Shown here in pieces: positions 27,151-35,304 of a stretch of DNA of 64,000 nt; positions within the stretch are counted from its first letter, which is position 1, and each line of letters starts with the position of its first letter. The position numbers and the translations under genes are program-made. The notes below the pieces were generated by a model. The model was not told the DNA's origin. It did not search any database and worked only from the letters and a program-made list of their open reading frames with translations. This DNA comes from Nocardioides speluncae (GTDB lineage: Bacteria; Actinomycetota; Actinomycetes; Propionibacteriales; Nocardioidaceae): contig NZ_QEOO01000023.1 of NCBI RefSeq assembly GCF_003121585.1, positions 1 to 64,000 of the forward strand, given 5' to 3'.

Positions 27151-29307
27151 TCAGACCCCGGCCGGCTTGGTCTCGGCGGCCTTCTCAAGCTCAGGCCGCT
27201 CGATGGCGACGTGCGGCAGGATCTTGTCCAACCACCCAGGCAGCCACCAGGCGCGCTCGCCGAGGATCCGCATGATCGCGGGTGCGACCAGGCAGCGGAT
27301 CAGCACCGCATCGAGGAGTACGGCGACCGACAGGCCCAGCCCGAACTGCTGCAGGAACCGGTCCGGCGCCAGCAGGAAGGCTCCGAAGACCACGATCATG
27401 ATTGCCCCGGCGGCGGTGATCACGGCGCCGGTCGTGGCCAGCCCCTCGCGCACCGCCCGCGTCGCATCCTTCGTCCGGGTCCACTCCTCGTGCATCCGCG
27501 ACATCAGGAAGACCTCGTAGTCCATCGACAGGCCGAACACGATCGCGAAGGTCATCACCGGCACGAACGCCTCGATCGGACCCTCCTGCGCCCCGAACCG
27601 CCCGTCCTGGAAGACCAGCTTCATCACGCCGAGCGCCGCGCCGATCGACAGCAGGTTCAGGCAGGCCGCCTTGATCGCGACCGGGATCGACCGGAACACG
27701 ATCATCAGCAGCAGCGCCGACATGCCGACGACCACGGCCACGAACAGCGGGAACTTCCGGTCGACAGCGTCGGAGAAGTCGATCGCGGCCGCCGTCGCAC
27801 CTCCAACCAGGTGCTCGTCGCCCAGCTCTGACCGGACCGACTTCACCAGTTCGGCGGTCTCGGTGTCCTGCGGCGAGGTGGTCGGGAAGGCCAGCGAGGT
27901 GTACATCTCGCCGTCCTCCGACGGCTGCGGCGGGGTCACCTCGGCGATCCCCTCGAACCCGTCCAGCTTCGTGTACGCCGCCTGCGCCTGCGTCTCAGTC
28001 CCTTCGGTCACGACGAACAGCGGGCCGTTGGCACCCGGACCGAACGCCTCGGAGACCCGGTCGTAGGCCTGCCGGCTCGACGTACTCGGGTGGTCGGTGC
28101 CAGCGTCGGCGAAGCCGAGCTGCATCCCGAACGCCGGCACCGCCAGCGCGCCCAGCGCGGCCACCGAGACCACCAGCGCCGGCCACGGGTAGCGCTGCAC
28201 CCAGCCGGCCCAGACCCGCCAGCCGTGCCCGGACGGCCGCGACTTCTTGGCAGCGTGCTTGCGGACCACCTTCTCGATCCGGTTGCCGAACAGCGACAGC
28301 AGCGCCGGCAGCAGCGTCAGCGAGGCGACCATCGTCAGCAGCACGGTCATCGTCACCCCGACCGCGATTCCCTGGATCGCGCCCAGCCCCAGCACATAGA
28401 GCCCGAGAAGCGCGATGATCACGGTCGCGCCGGCGAACAGAACTGACCGCCCGGCCGTGTCCAGCGCCGTCCTGGTCGCCTGGTCACGGTCAGCGCCCGC
28501 CAGCAGTTCGGAGCGGAAGCGCGAGAACACCAGCAGCGCGTAGTCGATGCCGACGCCGAGCCCGACCAGGATCAGCACCGGCGCGGTGTAGTCCGGGATC
28601 TTGACGAAGTGCGAGGCCAGGATCACCAGGCTCAGCGTGGTGCCGACCGCGAAGATCGCGGTGATCAGCGGCAGGCTCGCGGCCAGCAGCGAGCCGAACA
28701 TGAACAGCAGGATGACCAGCGCAGCCAGCATGCCGACGCCCTCACCGCCGCCGCCCGCGTCGCTCTCCTGGACCTCGCGGACCGAGTCGCCGGTCAGGTC
28801 GACCTCGAACCCGCCCTTCTCGTGGTCCTTGGCGGTGTCGATGATCGCCTTGATGTCCGAGATGTCGACCTTGGTGGCGACCTCGTCGAGTACGACGTCG
28901 GCGATGCCCGTCGTACCGTCCGGCGACAGCGTGCCGCCGCGCGGATCTGGCGCAGTCACCGAGGCCACGTGCGGGAGCGCGGCCACGTCGTCGACCAGCG
29001 CCTTGATCGCCGCCTGGTCGGCGTCCAGCCCGCCCTCGTCGTAGAGCACGATCATGATCGTGTCGCCGTCGGCCTCCGGCTGGTGCCGCTCCATCGCCGC
29101 CACGAGCTTCTGCGACTGCGAGCCCGGGATGCTGTTGTCCATCTCGTACGCGTCGCCGACGGCCATCGAGCCCGCCGTGATCCCGACCATGGCGACGACC
29201 CACAGCAGGACCGCGGTCCAGCGGTGTCGCTGCGCCCAGCCGGCCAGTCGTTGCATCCGGTTGTCCGGCGGCACGGCCGCCGTTCGTGGTGTTTCAATAG
29301 TGGTCAT
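27151..29307 (-). CDS. MMPL/RND family membrane transporter
   Basis: A 718 aa exporter with two repeats of one helix, a periplasm-side domain and five further helices, as in MmpL proteins. The Asp-Tyr pairs in transmembrane helices that carry protons in MmpL/MmpL3 are visible as LGVGIDYALLVFSRFR and VFGLSMDYEVFLMSRM. The start ATG 29307 is close to three PadR boxes, so the upstream PadR regulator very likely represses it. The substrate may be a lipid or drug; it cannot be told here. Confidence 0.9.
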   Translation of the reverse strand: MTTIETPRTAAVPPDNRMQRLAGWAQRHRWTAVLLWVVAMVGITAGSMAVGDAYEMDNSIPGSQSQKLVAAMERHQPEADGDTIMIVLYDEGGLDADQAAIKALVDDVAALPHVASVTAPDPRGGTLSPDGTTGIADVVLDEVATKVDISDIKAIIDTAKDHEKGGFEVDLTGDSVREVQESDAGGGGEGVGMLAALVILLFMFGSLLAASLPLITAIFAVGTTLSLVILASHFVKIPDYTAPVLILVGLGVGIDYALLVFSRFRSELLAGADRDQATRTALDTAGRSVLFAGATVIIALLGLYVLGLGAIQGIAVGVTMTVLLTMVASLTLLPALLSLFGNRIEKVVRKHAAKKSRPSGHGWRVWAGWVQRYPWPALVVSVAALGALAVPAFGMQLGFADAGTDHPSTSSRQAYDRVSEAFGPGANGPLFVVTEGTETQAQAAYTKLDGFEGIAEVTPPQPSEDGEMYTSLAFPTTSPQDTETAELVKSVRSELGDEHLVGGATAAAIDFSDAVDRKFPLFVAVVVGMSALLLMIVFRSIPVAIKAACLNLLSIGAALGVMKLVFQDGRFGAQEGPIEAFVPVMTFAIVFGLSMDYEVFLMSRMHEEWTRTKDATRAVREGLATTGAVITAAGAIMIVVFGAFLLAPDRFLQQFGLGLSVAVLLDAVLIRCLVAPAIMRILGERAWWLPGWLDKILPHVAIERPELEKAAETKPAGV

Positions 29308-29320
29308 CGTCAGCCCCTTG

Positions 29321-29393
29321 TGTAGCGAATCTATAGGTAGCGCGTCTACAGGTAGGTAGCCAACTTAACAACGTGTTGTGTAGCCTGTCTACA
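29321..29393. promoter_or_regulatory. Three PadR operators TGTAG-N5-CTACA
   Basis: Three 15-nt boxes fit TGTAG-N5-CTACA: 29321-29335 (TGTAGCGAATCTATA), 29336-29350 (GGTAGCGCGTCTACA), immediately adjacent to each other, and 29379-29393 (TGTAGCCTGTCTACA), perfect and ending on the A of the padR ATG. They lie between the divergent MMPL and PadR genes and should give autorepression plus repression of the exporter. Confidence 0.8.
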
Positions 29394-29713
29394 TGAAGGC
29401 CGATGCCCTGCGTGGACACCTCGACTCGCTGATCCTGGCTGTGGTCGAGAAGGAACCGCTGCACGGTTACGCGATCATCGAGGCGCTCCAGATCCGCAGT
29501 GGCGGCGAGCTCGACCTGCCGACCGGCACCATCTACCCGGCGCTGCGCCGGCTCGAGTCCGCGGGCTACCTCGACAGCGCGTGGTCCGAGACGAGCGGCC
29601 GCAAGCGGCGTACCTACACGCTCTCGTCAGCCGGCCGCCGTCATCTCAACGGCAAGCGCAAGGAGTGGGTGGCCTTCTCCGGGGTCATCGAAGGCGTGCT
29701 GAAGCCGCGCTAG
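29393..29713 (+). CDS. PadR family transcriptional repressor
   Basis: A compact 106 aa PadR protein: LDSLILAVVEKEPLHGYAIIEAL, the LPTGTIYPALRRLESAGYL recognition helix and wing, then RKRRTYTLSSAGRRHL. No ribosome site precedes the ATG, and the perfect PadR box ends at its first base, so translation is probably leaderless with autorepression. Its stop shares CTAG with the convergent HAAS-type gene, a partner class often found with PadR. Confidence 0.9.
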   Translation: MKADALRGHLDSLILAVVEKEPLHGYAIIEALQIRSGGELDLPTGTIYPALRRLESAGYLDSAWSETSGRKRRTYTLSSAGRRHLNGKRKEWVAFSGVIEGVLKPR

Positions 29714-30375
29714 CAGGCGGCGAGAGTACGCCGCGCAGAGATCGCCGCGACCGAGAGCGGCGCGACCAGGAACGGCACCAGCGCGCCCACCACGTGGGCC
29801 GGGACCAGCTGGTCGGATGCGAGGCTCATCGAGACCGCGAACACCGGCAGCGTCACACACGACGCGATCGTGAAGAACGCCGTGCCCCGCGCGATCGCCT
29901 TGCCGGCCCGGAACCACCGGTTGCCGATCGTGGTCAGCACCAGGATCGCGATCGTGCCGACGATCATCACCGCGCCGACGATCTCGATCGCGGCGTCGAG
30001 GAACGCGTAGAGCGCCATCGACGGCGGGTGCGCGTTGGCGTTCTCGGCCAGCTTGATGCCGCCGTCCCAGATGAACGGCTGGGCGGCCAGGATCGCGAGC
30101 ATCACCCAGGCGGTACGCCGGGACTCGGCCACCGCGAGCGTGGTCTGGAAGGCCGGCGCGATCTCCTCGACCGGACCGAAGTCGGCCACCGCCATCTCGG
30201 CGGCCTCGTGCTCGTCGTACCCGGCGTCGGTGTAGGCGTCGGTGGCGTCCACCAGGTGGTCGCGAGCCTCGTCGACCATCCCTCGCTTGACCCGGCGCGG
30301 ACCGACGAGCGCGGCGCCGAGCGAGTCGGCATACTCGTCGATGGCGGCGGCGGACGGGATGGTCGACAGAGCCAT
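29710..30375 (-). CDS. Permease-prefix (HAAS-like) membrane protein
   Basis: A 221 aa protein. Residues about 10-75 form the helical domain common beside PadR genes (IDEYADSLGAALVGPRRVKRGMVDEARDHLVDATDAY..., DEHEAAEMAVADFGPVEEIAPAF), followed by four predicted transmembrane helices. Such proteins are thought to act in membrane signalling with PadR, but the mechanism is unknown. ATG 30375 is the start. The stop overlaps the convergent padR gene by 4 nt (CTAG). Confidence 0.75.
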   Translation of the reverse strand: MALSTIPSAAAIDEYADSLGAALVGPRRVKRGMVDEARDHLVDATDAYTDAGYDEHEAAEMAVADFGPVEEIAPAFQTTLAVAESRRTAWVMLAILAAQPFIWDGGIKLAENANAHPPSMALYAFLDAAIEIVGAVMIVGTIAILVLTTIGNRWFRAGKAIARGTAFFTIASCVTLPVFAVSMSLASDQLVPAHVVGALVPFLVAPLSVAAISARRTLAAC

Positions 30376-30468
30376 GTGCTCAAGTGAACCGAAACCGGTC
30401 TCGCTCGGCAACCGGGATCACCCCTGACTGACCCCTGACCTCTTGCCCGTCCGTGGTCGAATGGCTGC

Positions 30469-30837
30469 GTGCCTCGCCGACTCGCTCCCGCCGACCCGGC
30501 CGCGGTGGCCGCCGCGCTTCACGGCTGGCGCGCGGGTGAGCGGGACTCCACGCAGCTGCGGCTGCTGGTGAAGCACTATCTCGCGCTGCTCCAGGAGCGC
30601 GCGCCCGGCGCCTCGGTCGAGGTGCGGGTGCCGCCGTACGCCGCGGTCCAGGTGGTCGAGGGCGTCCGGCACACCCGCGGTACGCCGCCCGCGGTCGTCG
30701 AGCTAGCTGCCGACGTCTGGGTCGAGCTGGCCACCGGCTCGCTGACCTGGGCCGACGCTGAGCAGGCCGGCCGGGTCCACGCCAGTGGTGAGCGTGCCGA
30801 CCTCACTCCCTATCTACCCCTGGAGGCGTCACGATGA
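30469..30837 (+). CDS. Sterol carrier family protein
   Basis: A 122 aa cytoplasmic protein typical of actinobacteria. The segments VEVRVPPYAAVQVV, RHTRGTPPAVVE and WVELATGSLTWADA match the family with an SCP2-like fold; a bound lipid or thiol role has been suggested but not proven. GTG 30469 is the start. Its stop overlaps the next start (ATGA), coupling it to a 2-hydroxyacid dehydrogenase. Confidence 0.82.
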   Translation: MPRRLAPADPAAVAAALHGWRAGERDSTQLRLLVKHYLALLQERAPGASVEVRVPPYAAVQVVEGVRHTRGTPPAVVELAADVWVELATGSLTWADAEQAGRVHASGERADLTPYLPLEASR

Positions 30838-31739
30838 CGGTCGTCTGCCTGCCCACCGCCCGGCTCCGCGACGCGGTCGGCGAGGTCCCAGGCGTCAGCT
30901 TCGTGCTCTGGGACGGCTCCCGCGCGCCGGAGCAGGTCGACGAGGTCGAGCTGCTCGTGACGCCCTACCCCGCGGGCCCGGCGCTCCGTGCGCACATCGC
31001 TGCCTTCCCGCGGTTGCGGGTCGCCCAGCTCCAGGCGGCGGGGTACGACGGCATCCCGGAGCTGCTGCCCGAGGGAGTGGCGCTGGCCAACGCCGCCGGC
31101 GTCCACGACGATGCGACCTCCGAGCTTGCCCTCGGCCTGACCATCGCCAGCCTGCGCGGCATCGACGACGCGGTACGCGATCACGGCAATTGGCAGCAGG
31201 CGCTGTGGCGCCGCTCGCTCGCCGACAGCAGGGTGCTGATCCTCGGCTACGGCTCGATCGGCCGGTCGGTCGCCGAGCGGATGCTCGCGTGCAAGGCCCA
31301 CGTCACCGGGGTGGCGAGCCGTCCGCGCGGCGACGACCTGCTCGGCGAGGTCCGCGGGCCCGGCGATCTCGACGGCCTGCTGCCGCATCAGGACGTGGTG
31401 GTCGTCGTACTCCCGCTCAGCGACGCCACCCACCACTACGTCGGCGACGACTTCCTCGGCCAGCTCACCGACGGCACGCTCGTCGTCAACGTCGCCCGCG
31501 GGCCGGTCCTCGACACCGACGCGGTTCTGCGTCATGCCGGCCGGCTGCGGTTCGCCCTCGACGTGACCGACCCGGAGCCGCTGCCCGACGGCCACCCGCT
31601 GTGGTCCGCGCCCGGCGTACTCATCACGCCGCACATCGCCGGCGGCACCACCGCGATGCTGCCGCGGATGGCCGCGCTGGTGCGCGATCAGGTCAGCCGG
31701 TACGCCGCCGGCCGGCCGCTGCGCAACCTAATCCCGTAA
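30834..31739 (+). CDS. D-2-hydroxyacid dehydrogenase (phosphoglycerate dehydrogenase-like)
   Basis: A 301 aa NAD(P)-dependent oxidoreductase. The nucleotide-binding motif LGYGSIGRSVAERM is at about residues 138-151. The catalytic Arg lies in VNVARGPVLD, the Glu in DVTDPEPLP and the His in ITPHIAGG. It lacks a regulatory ACT domain, so it is not a classical SerA. Coupled to the sterol carrier gene by ATGA. The last 52 bp overlap the 3' end of the convergent SRPBCC-like gene. Confidence 0.88.
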   Translation: MTVVCLPTARLRDAVGEVPGVSFVLWDGSRAPEQVDEVELLVTPYPAGPALRAHIAAFPRLRVAQLQAAGYDGIPELLPEGVALANAAGVHDDATSELALGLTIASLRGIDDAVRDHGNWQQALWRRSLADSRVLILGYGSIGRSVAERMLACKAHVTGVASRPRGDDLLGEVRGPGDLDGLLPHQDVVVVVLPLSDATHHYVGDDFLGQLTDGTLVVNVARGPVLDTDAVLRHAGRLRFALDVTDPEPLPDGHPLWSAPGVLITPHIAGGTTAMLPRMAALVRDQVSRYAAGRPLRNLIP

Positions 31740-32209
31740 CGAAGCAGCCGCACCCAGCCGCTCCACGCCGGTCGGTCGTCCGAGCCGGTGGCGACAAAGT
31801 CCGCCCGGGCCAGCGCGTCCTCGATCAGCGCGTCGTGCAGCGGTCCCCACAGTGGCCGCCAGAGGAGCCGGGTCAGTCCCGTGGGGCGGATCCGCACCAG
31901 GTGCCACAGCACACAGCGCTGATCGTCGCCGATGACGACGAAGCCGTGGGTCCCTCGCAGGCCGGCCGGACGTCCGGTGAACTCGAAGGTCACGCTGCGG
32001 CCCGGTTCGTGCCCGGCGACGCGGTAGCCGATCGGGCCGTGACCGCCGGTTGAGCCCAGGACGAGACCGCGGTCGAGTCGCAGGCGGGGCCAGCCACGTC
32101 CCGGCCAGAGCTGATCGTCGTCGGACGCCAAGGTGTCGATCAGCGCCCCGACGGTCGCTGCGGGCGCCTCGATCGGACGCGCATGGGTGTTGAAGATCTG
32201 CGGGCTCAT
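31688..32209 (-). CDS. SRPBCC-like protein of unknown function
   Basis: A 173 aa protein whose pattern (ARPIEAPAATVGALIDTLASDDDQLWP, then VTFEFTGRPAGLRGTHGFVV and a long C-terminal helix ALIEDALARADF) suggests a START-like ligand-binding fold. No catalytic motif. ATG 32209 with AGAGGTGG upstream is preferred over a GTG two codons earlier. It is divergent from a TetR gene, with a palindromic operator between the two, and is probably TetR-regulated. Its 3' end overlaps the dehydrogenase gene antisense. Confidence 0.7.
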   Translation of the reverse strand: MSPQIFNTHARPIEAPAATVGALIDTLASDDDQLWPGRGWPRLRLDRGLVLGSTGGHGPIGYRVAGHEPGRSVTFEFTGRPAGLRGTHGFVVIGDDQRCVLWHLVRIRPTGLTRLLWRPLWGPLHDALIEDALARADFVATGSDDRPAWSGWVRLLRYGIRLRSGRPAAYRLT

Positions 32210-32220
32210 GGCCACCTCTT

Positions 32221-32240
32221 TCTAGAGAGTGTTCTCTAAA
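32221..32240. promoter_or_regulatory. TetR operator, divergent promoter copy
   Basis: TCTAGAGAGTGTTCTCTAAA contains TAGAGA-N4-TCTCTA. A matching copy (15 of 20 identical) lies at 32852-32871 downstream of the tetR gene. Located between the SRPBCC-like gene and the TetR gene. Confidence 0.7.
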
Positions 32241-32266
32241 ACTAGCGTAGACCATACTCTCGGCTC

Positions 32267-32848
32267 ATGGGCAGACCGGCGACGCACACCGTCGACAGCT
32301 TCCTGGACGCGGCAACGCGTCTCTTCGCCGAGGGCGGCGCCCGCGCGGTGACGATGGCTGCGGTCGCGCGCGAGACGGGAGCGCCGAGCGGCTCGGTCTA
32401 CCACCGGTTCGCCGACCGGCCGGCGCTGTTCGCCGCGCTCTGGCTGCGGACGGTGCGCCGGTTCGAGGACGGCGTACTCACGGCGATCGAGAGCGTGCCG
32501 GCGGCCGACGCGGCCGTGGTCGCGGCGACCTGGGCGATCGAGTGGAGCCGCGAGAACCTCGGCGAGGCGATCGTGCTGTACGCCGGCCCGCAGGCGTTCA
32601 GCCCCGACACCTGGTCGGCCGAGGCGCAGGCGGAGCTCGCGGAACACGACCGGGGTCGTGACCGGACGCTTGCAGCCCTGGTCAAGAAGCTCTCGGCCGG
32701 CGGCGTACCGGCCGACGAGATCTCGCTGGTGATGTTCGACCTCCCGTACGCCGTGATGGGCCGCTACCTCGGGCGGGGTGAGGCGCCGCCGGCGCGCGCC
32801 CGGGATCTGGTTGCCCGGGTTGCCGCCAAGGTGGTTGCGCCGCGCTAG
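32267..32848 (+). CDS. TetR family transcriptional regulator
   Basis: A 193 aa repressor. The DNA-binding domain is residues about 8-55: DAATRLFAEGGARAVTMAAVARETGAPSGSVYHRFADRPALF. The C-terminal domain is helical and probably binds an acyl or hydrophobic ligand, judging from the neighbouring thioesterase (inference). Operator-like palindromes flank the gene, one in the divergent promoter and one before the thioesterase gene, suggesting a three-gene local regulon. Confidence 0.88.
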   Translation: MGRPATHTVDSFLDAATRLFAEGGARAVTMAAVARETGAPSGSVYHRFADRPALFAALWLRTVRRFEDGVLTAIESVPAADAAVVAATWAIEWSRENLGEAIVLYAGPQAFSPDTWSAEAQAELAEHDRGRDRTLAALVKKLSAGGVPADEISLVMFDLPYAVMGRYLGRGEAPPARARDLVARVAAKVVAPR

Positions 32849-32851
32849 AGT

Positions 32852-32871
32852 TCTAGAGAGGACACTCTAGA
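32852..32871. promoter_or_regulatory. TetR operator upstream of thioesterase
   Basis: TCTAGAGAGGACACTCTAGA is a near-perfect palindrome (TCTAGAG arms) 16 bp before the thioesterase ATG. It matches the copy at 32221-32240, so the TetR regulator likely controls the thioesterase separately. Confidence 0.72.
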
Positions 32872-32887
32872 AACGAGGAGACGGCGG

Positions 32888-33310
32888 ATGACTGGTGAGA
32901 TCACGCTCGAGCAGGGCCAGGCGGTGCTGGCGGCGCAGCCGTTCAACGAGCACATCGGAGCCCGGCTGACATCGCTCCGCGACGGCGAGGCGGTGCTCGA
33001 GGTCGACATCGAGGATCGGCACCGCCAGCAGTACGGCCTGGTGTTCGGCGGCGTGCTCGCCTGCCTCGCCGACAACTCGCTCGCGTACGCCGGCGGCACC
33101 CGGCTGGGCGCCAGCGTGCTGCTCGGCGGGTTCACGATCAGCTACCTGCGGGCGGCCCGCGACGGCACCCTGCGCGCCCACGCCCGGGTTGCCCACAGCA
33201 ACTCCCGCCAGGCGGTGTGCACGACCGAGCTCACCATGGTTGCGCCGGACGGCACCACGACCGTCTGCGCGATCGCTCAGGGGACGGTGGTCGCGACCGC
33301 CCGCGGCTGA
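32888..33310 (+). CDS. PaaI-family hotdog thioesterase
   Basis: A 140 aa acyl-CoA thioesterase-like protein. QYGLVFGGVLACLADNSLAYAGG aligns with the PaaI HGG loop and catalytic helix; Asn in LADNS occupies the place of the usual Asp/Asn. The first His of HGG is Phe here. It is controlled, by position, by a TetR operator just upstream, and ATG 32888 has a GAGGAGACGG ribosome site. Likely hydrolyses a short or aromatic acyl-CoA; substrate not known. Confidence 0.85.
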   Translation: MTGEITLEQGQAVLAAQPFNEHIGARLTSLRDGEAVLEVDIEDRHRQQYGLVFGGVLACLADNSLAYAGGTRLGASVLLGGFTISYLRAARDGTLRAHARVAHSNSRQAVCTTELTMVAPDGTTTVCAIAQGTVVATARG

Positions 33311-33342
33311 GTCGTGCAGAGCGCCGTCCTACAGTGGGCGCC

Positions 33343-34674
33343 ATGACTGACGAGCTCCGCGCAAAGGTGCGCGACGTACTGCCCGGCATCCGCAAGGACC
33401 TCGAGGACCTGGTCCGGATCGAGTCCGTGAGCGCCGACCCGGCGCGGGCGGGTGAGGTGCAGCGGAGTGCCGAGGCGGTCGCCGACCTGTTCGCCAAGGA
33501 GGGCTTCGACGCCAAGATCGTCAGCGCGGGCGGCGCGCCGGCCGTGATCGCCCACAAGGCGGGACCGGAGGGTGCGCCCACCGTCCTGCTCTACGCGCAC
33601 CACGACGTACAGCCGGAGAACGACCACGCCGAGTGGGACTCCCCGCCGTACGAGCCGACCGAGCGGGACGGCCGGCTCTACGCCCGCGGGGCGGCCGACG
33701 ACAAGGCCGGCATCGCGGCCCACCTGGCGGCGGTCCGCGTGTACGGCGACGACCTGCCGGTCAACGTCACGATGTTCATCGAGGGCGAGGAGGAGGTCGG
33801 CTCCGATACTCTTCCCGCCCTGCTCGCCGCCCACAAGGACGAGCTCGCCGCCGACGTGATCGTGATCGCCGACTCCGGCAACTGGGACATCGGCGAGCCG
33901 GCGCTGACCACCAGCCTGCGCGGCCTGGTCCGCGCCGACATCGAGGTCCGCACGCTGACCCACGCCGTGCACTCCGGCATGTGGGGCGGCCTGGTCCCGG
34001 ACGCCCTGATCACGCTGAGCCGACTCATCGCCACCCTCCACGACGACGCCGGCAACGTCGCCATCGAGGGGCTGCACAGCGGCCCGGCCGCCGACGTGGA
34101 GTACCCCGAGGAGCGGCTGCGCGCGGAGTCCGGCGCCGCGCCCGGCATCGAGTGGATTGGCACCGGCTCCACCGTCGAGCGGCTGTGGACCAAGCCCGCC
34201 CTCGCCATCACCGGCCTCGACGCGCCCAAGGTCGACGGCGCCTCGAACACCCTAACCCCGACGGCCCGCGCCAAGATCTCGCTGCGGATCGCGCCCGGTG
34301 ACACCACCGCCAACGCCGTCGAGCGGCTCCGCGAGCACCTCCAGGCCCGGGTGCCGTGGGGCGCCACCCTCACCTTCACCGTCGTCGACACCGGCGAGGC
34401 CACCCAGATCGACGCCACCGGCCCGGCGTACGACGCCGCCCGCGCCGCCTTCACCGAGGCCTGGGACGGCACCGCCCCGATCGACATGGGCGTTGGCGGC
34501 TCGATCCCGTTCATCGCGGAGTTCCTGGAGGCGTTCCCGCAGGCCAGCGTGCTGGTCACCGGCGTCGAGGACCCCGACACCCGGGCCCACGGCGCCAACG
34601 AGGGTCTCCACCTCGCCGAGTTCGAACGCGTCTGCCTCGCCGAGACCTTCCTGCTCCGCAACCTCGCCGGCTGA
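33343..34674 (+). CDS. M20 family dipeptidase/metallopeptidase
   Basis: A 443 aa zinc peptidase. Motifs in order: LYAHHDVQPEND (first metal His/Asp), GAADDKAGIAAHL (bridging Asp), FIEGEEEVGS (catalytic Glu pair), the lid/dimerisation domain with THAVHSGMWGGLVPDA, and the C-terminal metal His in RAHGANEGLH. Closest by pattern to carnosinase-like dipeptidases. Start ATG 33343. It hydrolyses dipeptides or N-acyl amino acids in the cytoplasm. Confidence 0.9.
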   Translation: MTDELRAKVRDVLPGIRKDLEDLVRIESVSADPARAGEVQRSAEAVADLFAKEGFDAKIVSAGGAPAVIAHKAGPEGAPTVLLYAHHDVQPENDHAEWDSPPYEPTERDGRLYARGAADDKAGIAAHLAAVRVYGDDLPVNVTMFIEGEEEVGSDTLPALLAAHKDELAADVIVIADSGNWDIGEPALTTSLRGLVRADIEVRTLTHAVHSGMWGGLVPDALITLSRLIATLHDDAGNVAIEGLHSGPAADVEYPEERLRAESGAAPGIEWIGTGSTVERLWTKPALAITGLDAPKVDGASNTLTPTARAKISLRIAPGDTTANAVERLREHLQARVPWGATLTFTVVDTGEATQIDATGPAYDAARAAFTEAWDGTAPIDMGVGGSIPFIAEFLEAFPQASVLVTGVEDPDTRAHGANEGLHLAEFERVCLAETFLLRNLAG

Positions 34675-34698
34675 GACCGCGGCCATCATGATGGCCTC

Positions 34699-34959
34699 AT
34701 GAGTGAAACCCGGCAGATCTCGATCACCCTGCCTGCGGACCTGATCGACTCAATCAAGGCCGCAGTCGCCGACGGCGAGGCGCGGTCGGTGTCGTCGTAC
34801 ATCGCCGACCGTCTGAAGCCGGGCATGATCATGGATGCCCTGTTCGCCGAGTGGGATGCCGACCGGGGGGCGCCGCCGGACGAGGTCCGTGACTGGGCCG
34901 AGTCCGAGCTCGACCGAGCCTTCGGCGATCAGGCTCGATCCACCCGCGCGACCGCATGA
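34699..34959 (+). CDS. Ribbon-helix-helix antitoxin-like protein
   Basis: An 86 aa protein starting MSETRQISITLPADLIDSIKAAV, the N-terminal strand of RHH DNA-binding antitoxins (ParD/CopG type), with an acidic C-terminal region suited to binding a toxin. A short frame overlapping its stop by 4 nt begins like a PIN-domain toxin but is degenerate, so this is probably an orphaned antitoxin. Confidence 0.75.
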   Translation: MSETRQISITLPADLIDSIKAAVADGEARSVSSYIADRLKPGMIMDALFAEWDADRGAPPDEVRDWAESELDRAFGDQARSTRATA

Positions 34960-35135
34960 CGGGTTCGATCGTTCTCGAGGCAGGTGCAGGAGCTGGTTCG
35001 AGCCGCACGTCGACGCAACTCGCGACCGTTCTTGAGTGGGGTGCTCCCTCGAAGAACTTCGGGAGACGACCACTAGCCAGGTCGACGCGCGGTCGGCGCG
35101 CGCCAACTGAACGGCTGGGACGGCCTGACCGTTAG
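34956..35135 (+). pseudogene. Possible remnant of a PIN (VapC-like) toxin gene
   Basis: This 59-codon frame begins MTGSIVLEAGA directly on the antitoxin stop (ATGA overlap), the usual toxin position. Its first residues resemble the PIN-domain opening strand (IVLDAGALIAL), with Glu for the first Asp; after residue 11 nothing fits the fold and no further acidic active-site residues appear. In another frame, 35046-35076 reads PRRTSGDDH-stop, like the sequence ending at 127. Probably a deletion fusion. Confidence 0.4.
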
Positions 35136-35304
35136 TTGATGTTCAACTGACACGTTCGGACTACTCCCAGGGCCCCGAGGTAGTCCCAAGTGATGGTTGT
35201 CACACTGTTCCGGCCTGAACTCCGTCATAACCCTTTCAGTCGCACCGTTCCCGACTTAGCGTCTTGGCGACTGGCCGGGGGGCCTTGGGAACTGGGGTAC
35301 AGCA
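35131..35304 (+). promoter_or_regulatory. Upstream region of the tad operon with two inverted repeats
   Basis: This gene-free stretch has GTTAGTTGA-TGT-TCAACTGAC (35131-35151) and GGACTAC...GTAGTCC (35158-35164 with 35180-35186). The second ends in GTAGTCCCAAG, resembling half-sites of NarL/DosR-type regulators; a palindrome with the CTAGTC core occurs again before the pilins at 45801. These are candidate sites for the response regulator at 45170. No ribosome site better than GGGGTACAGCA precedes tadE. Confidence 0.45.

Noticed and set aside
35131..35304. A cyclic-di-GMP or other riboswitch before the tad operon
   Set aside because: The inverted repeats do not fit the GEMM or other known riboswitch cores that I can recall; protein operators explain them better.
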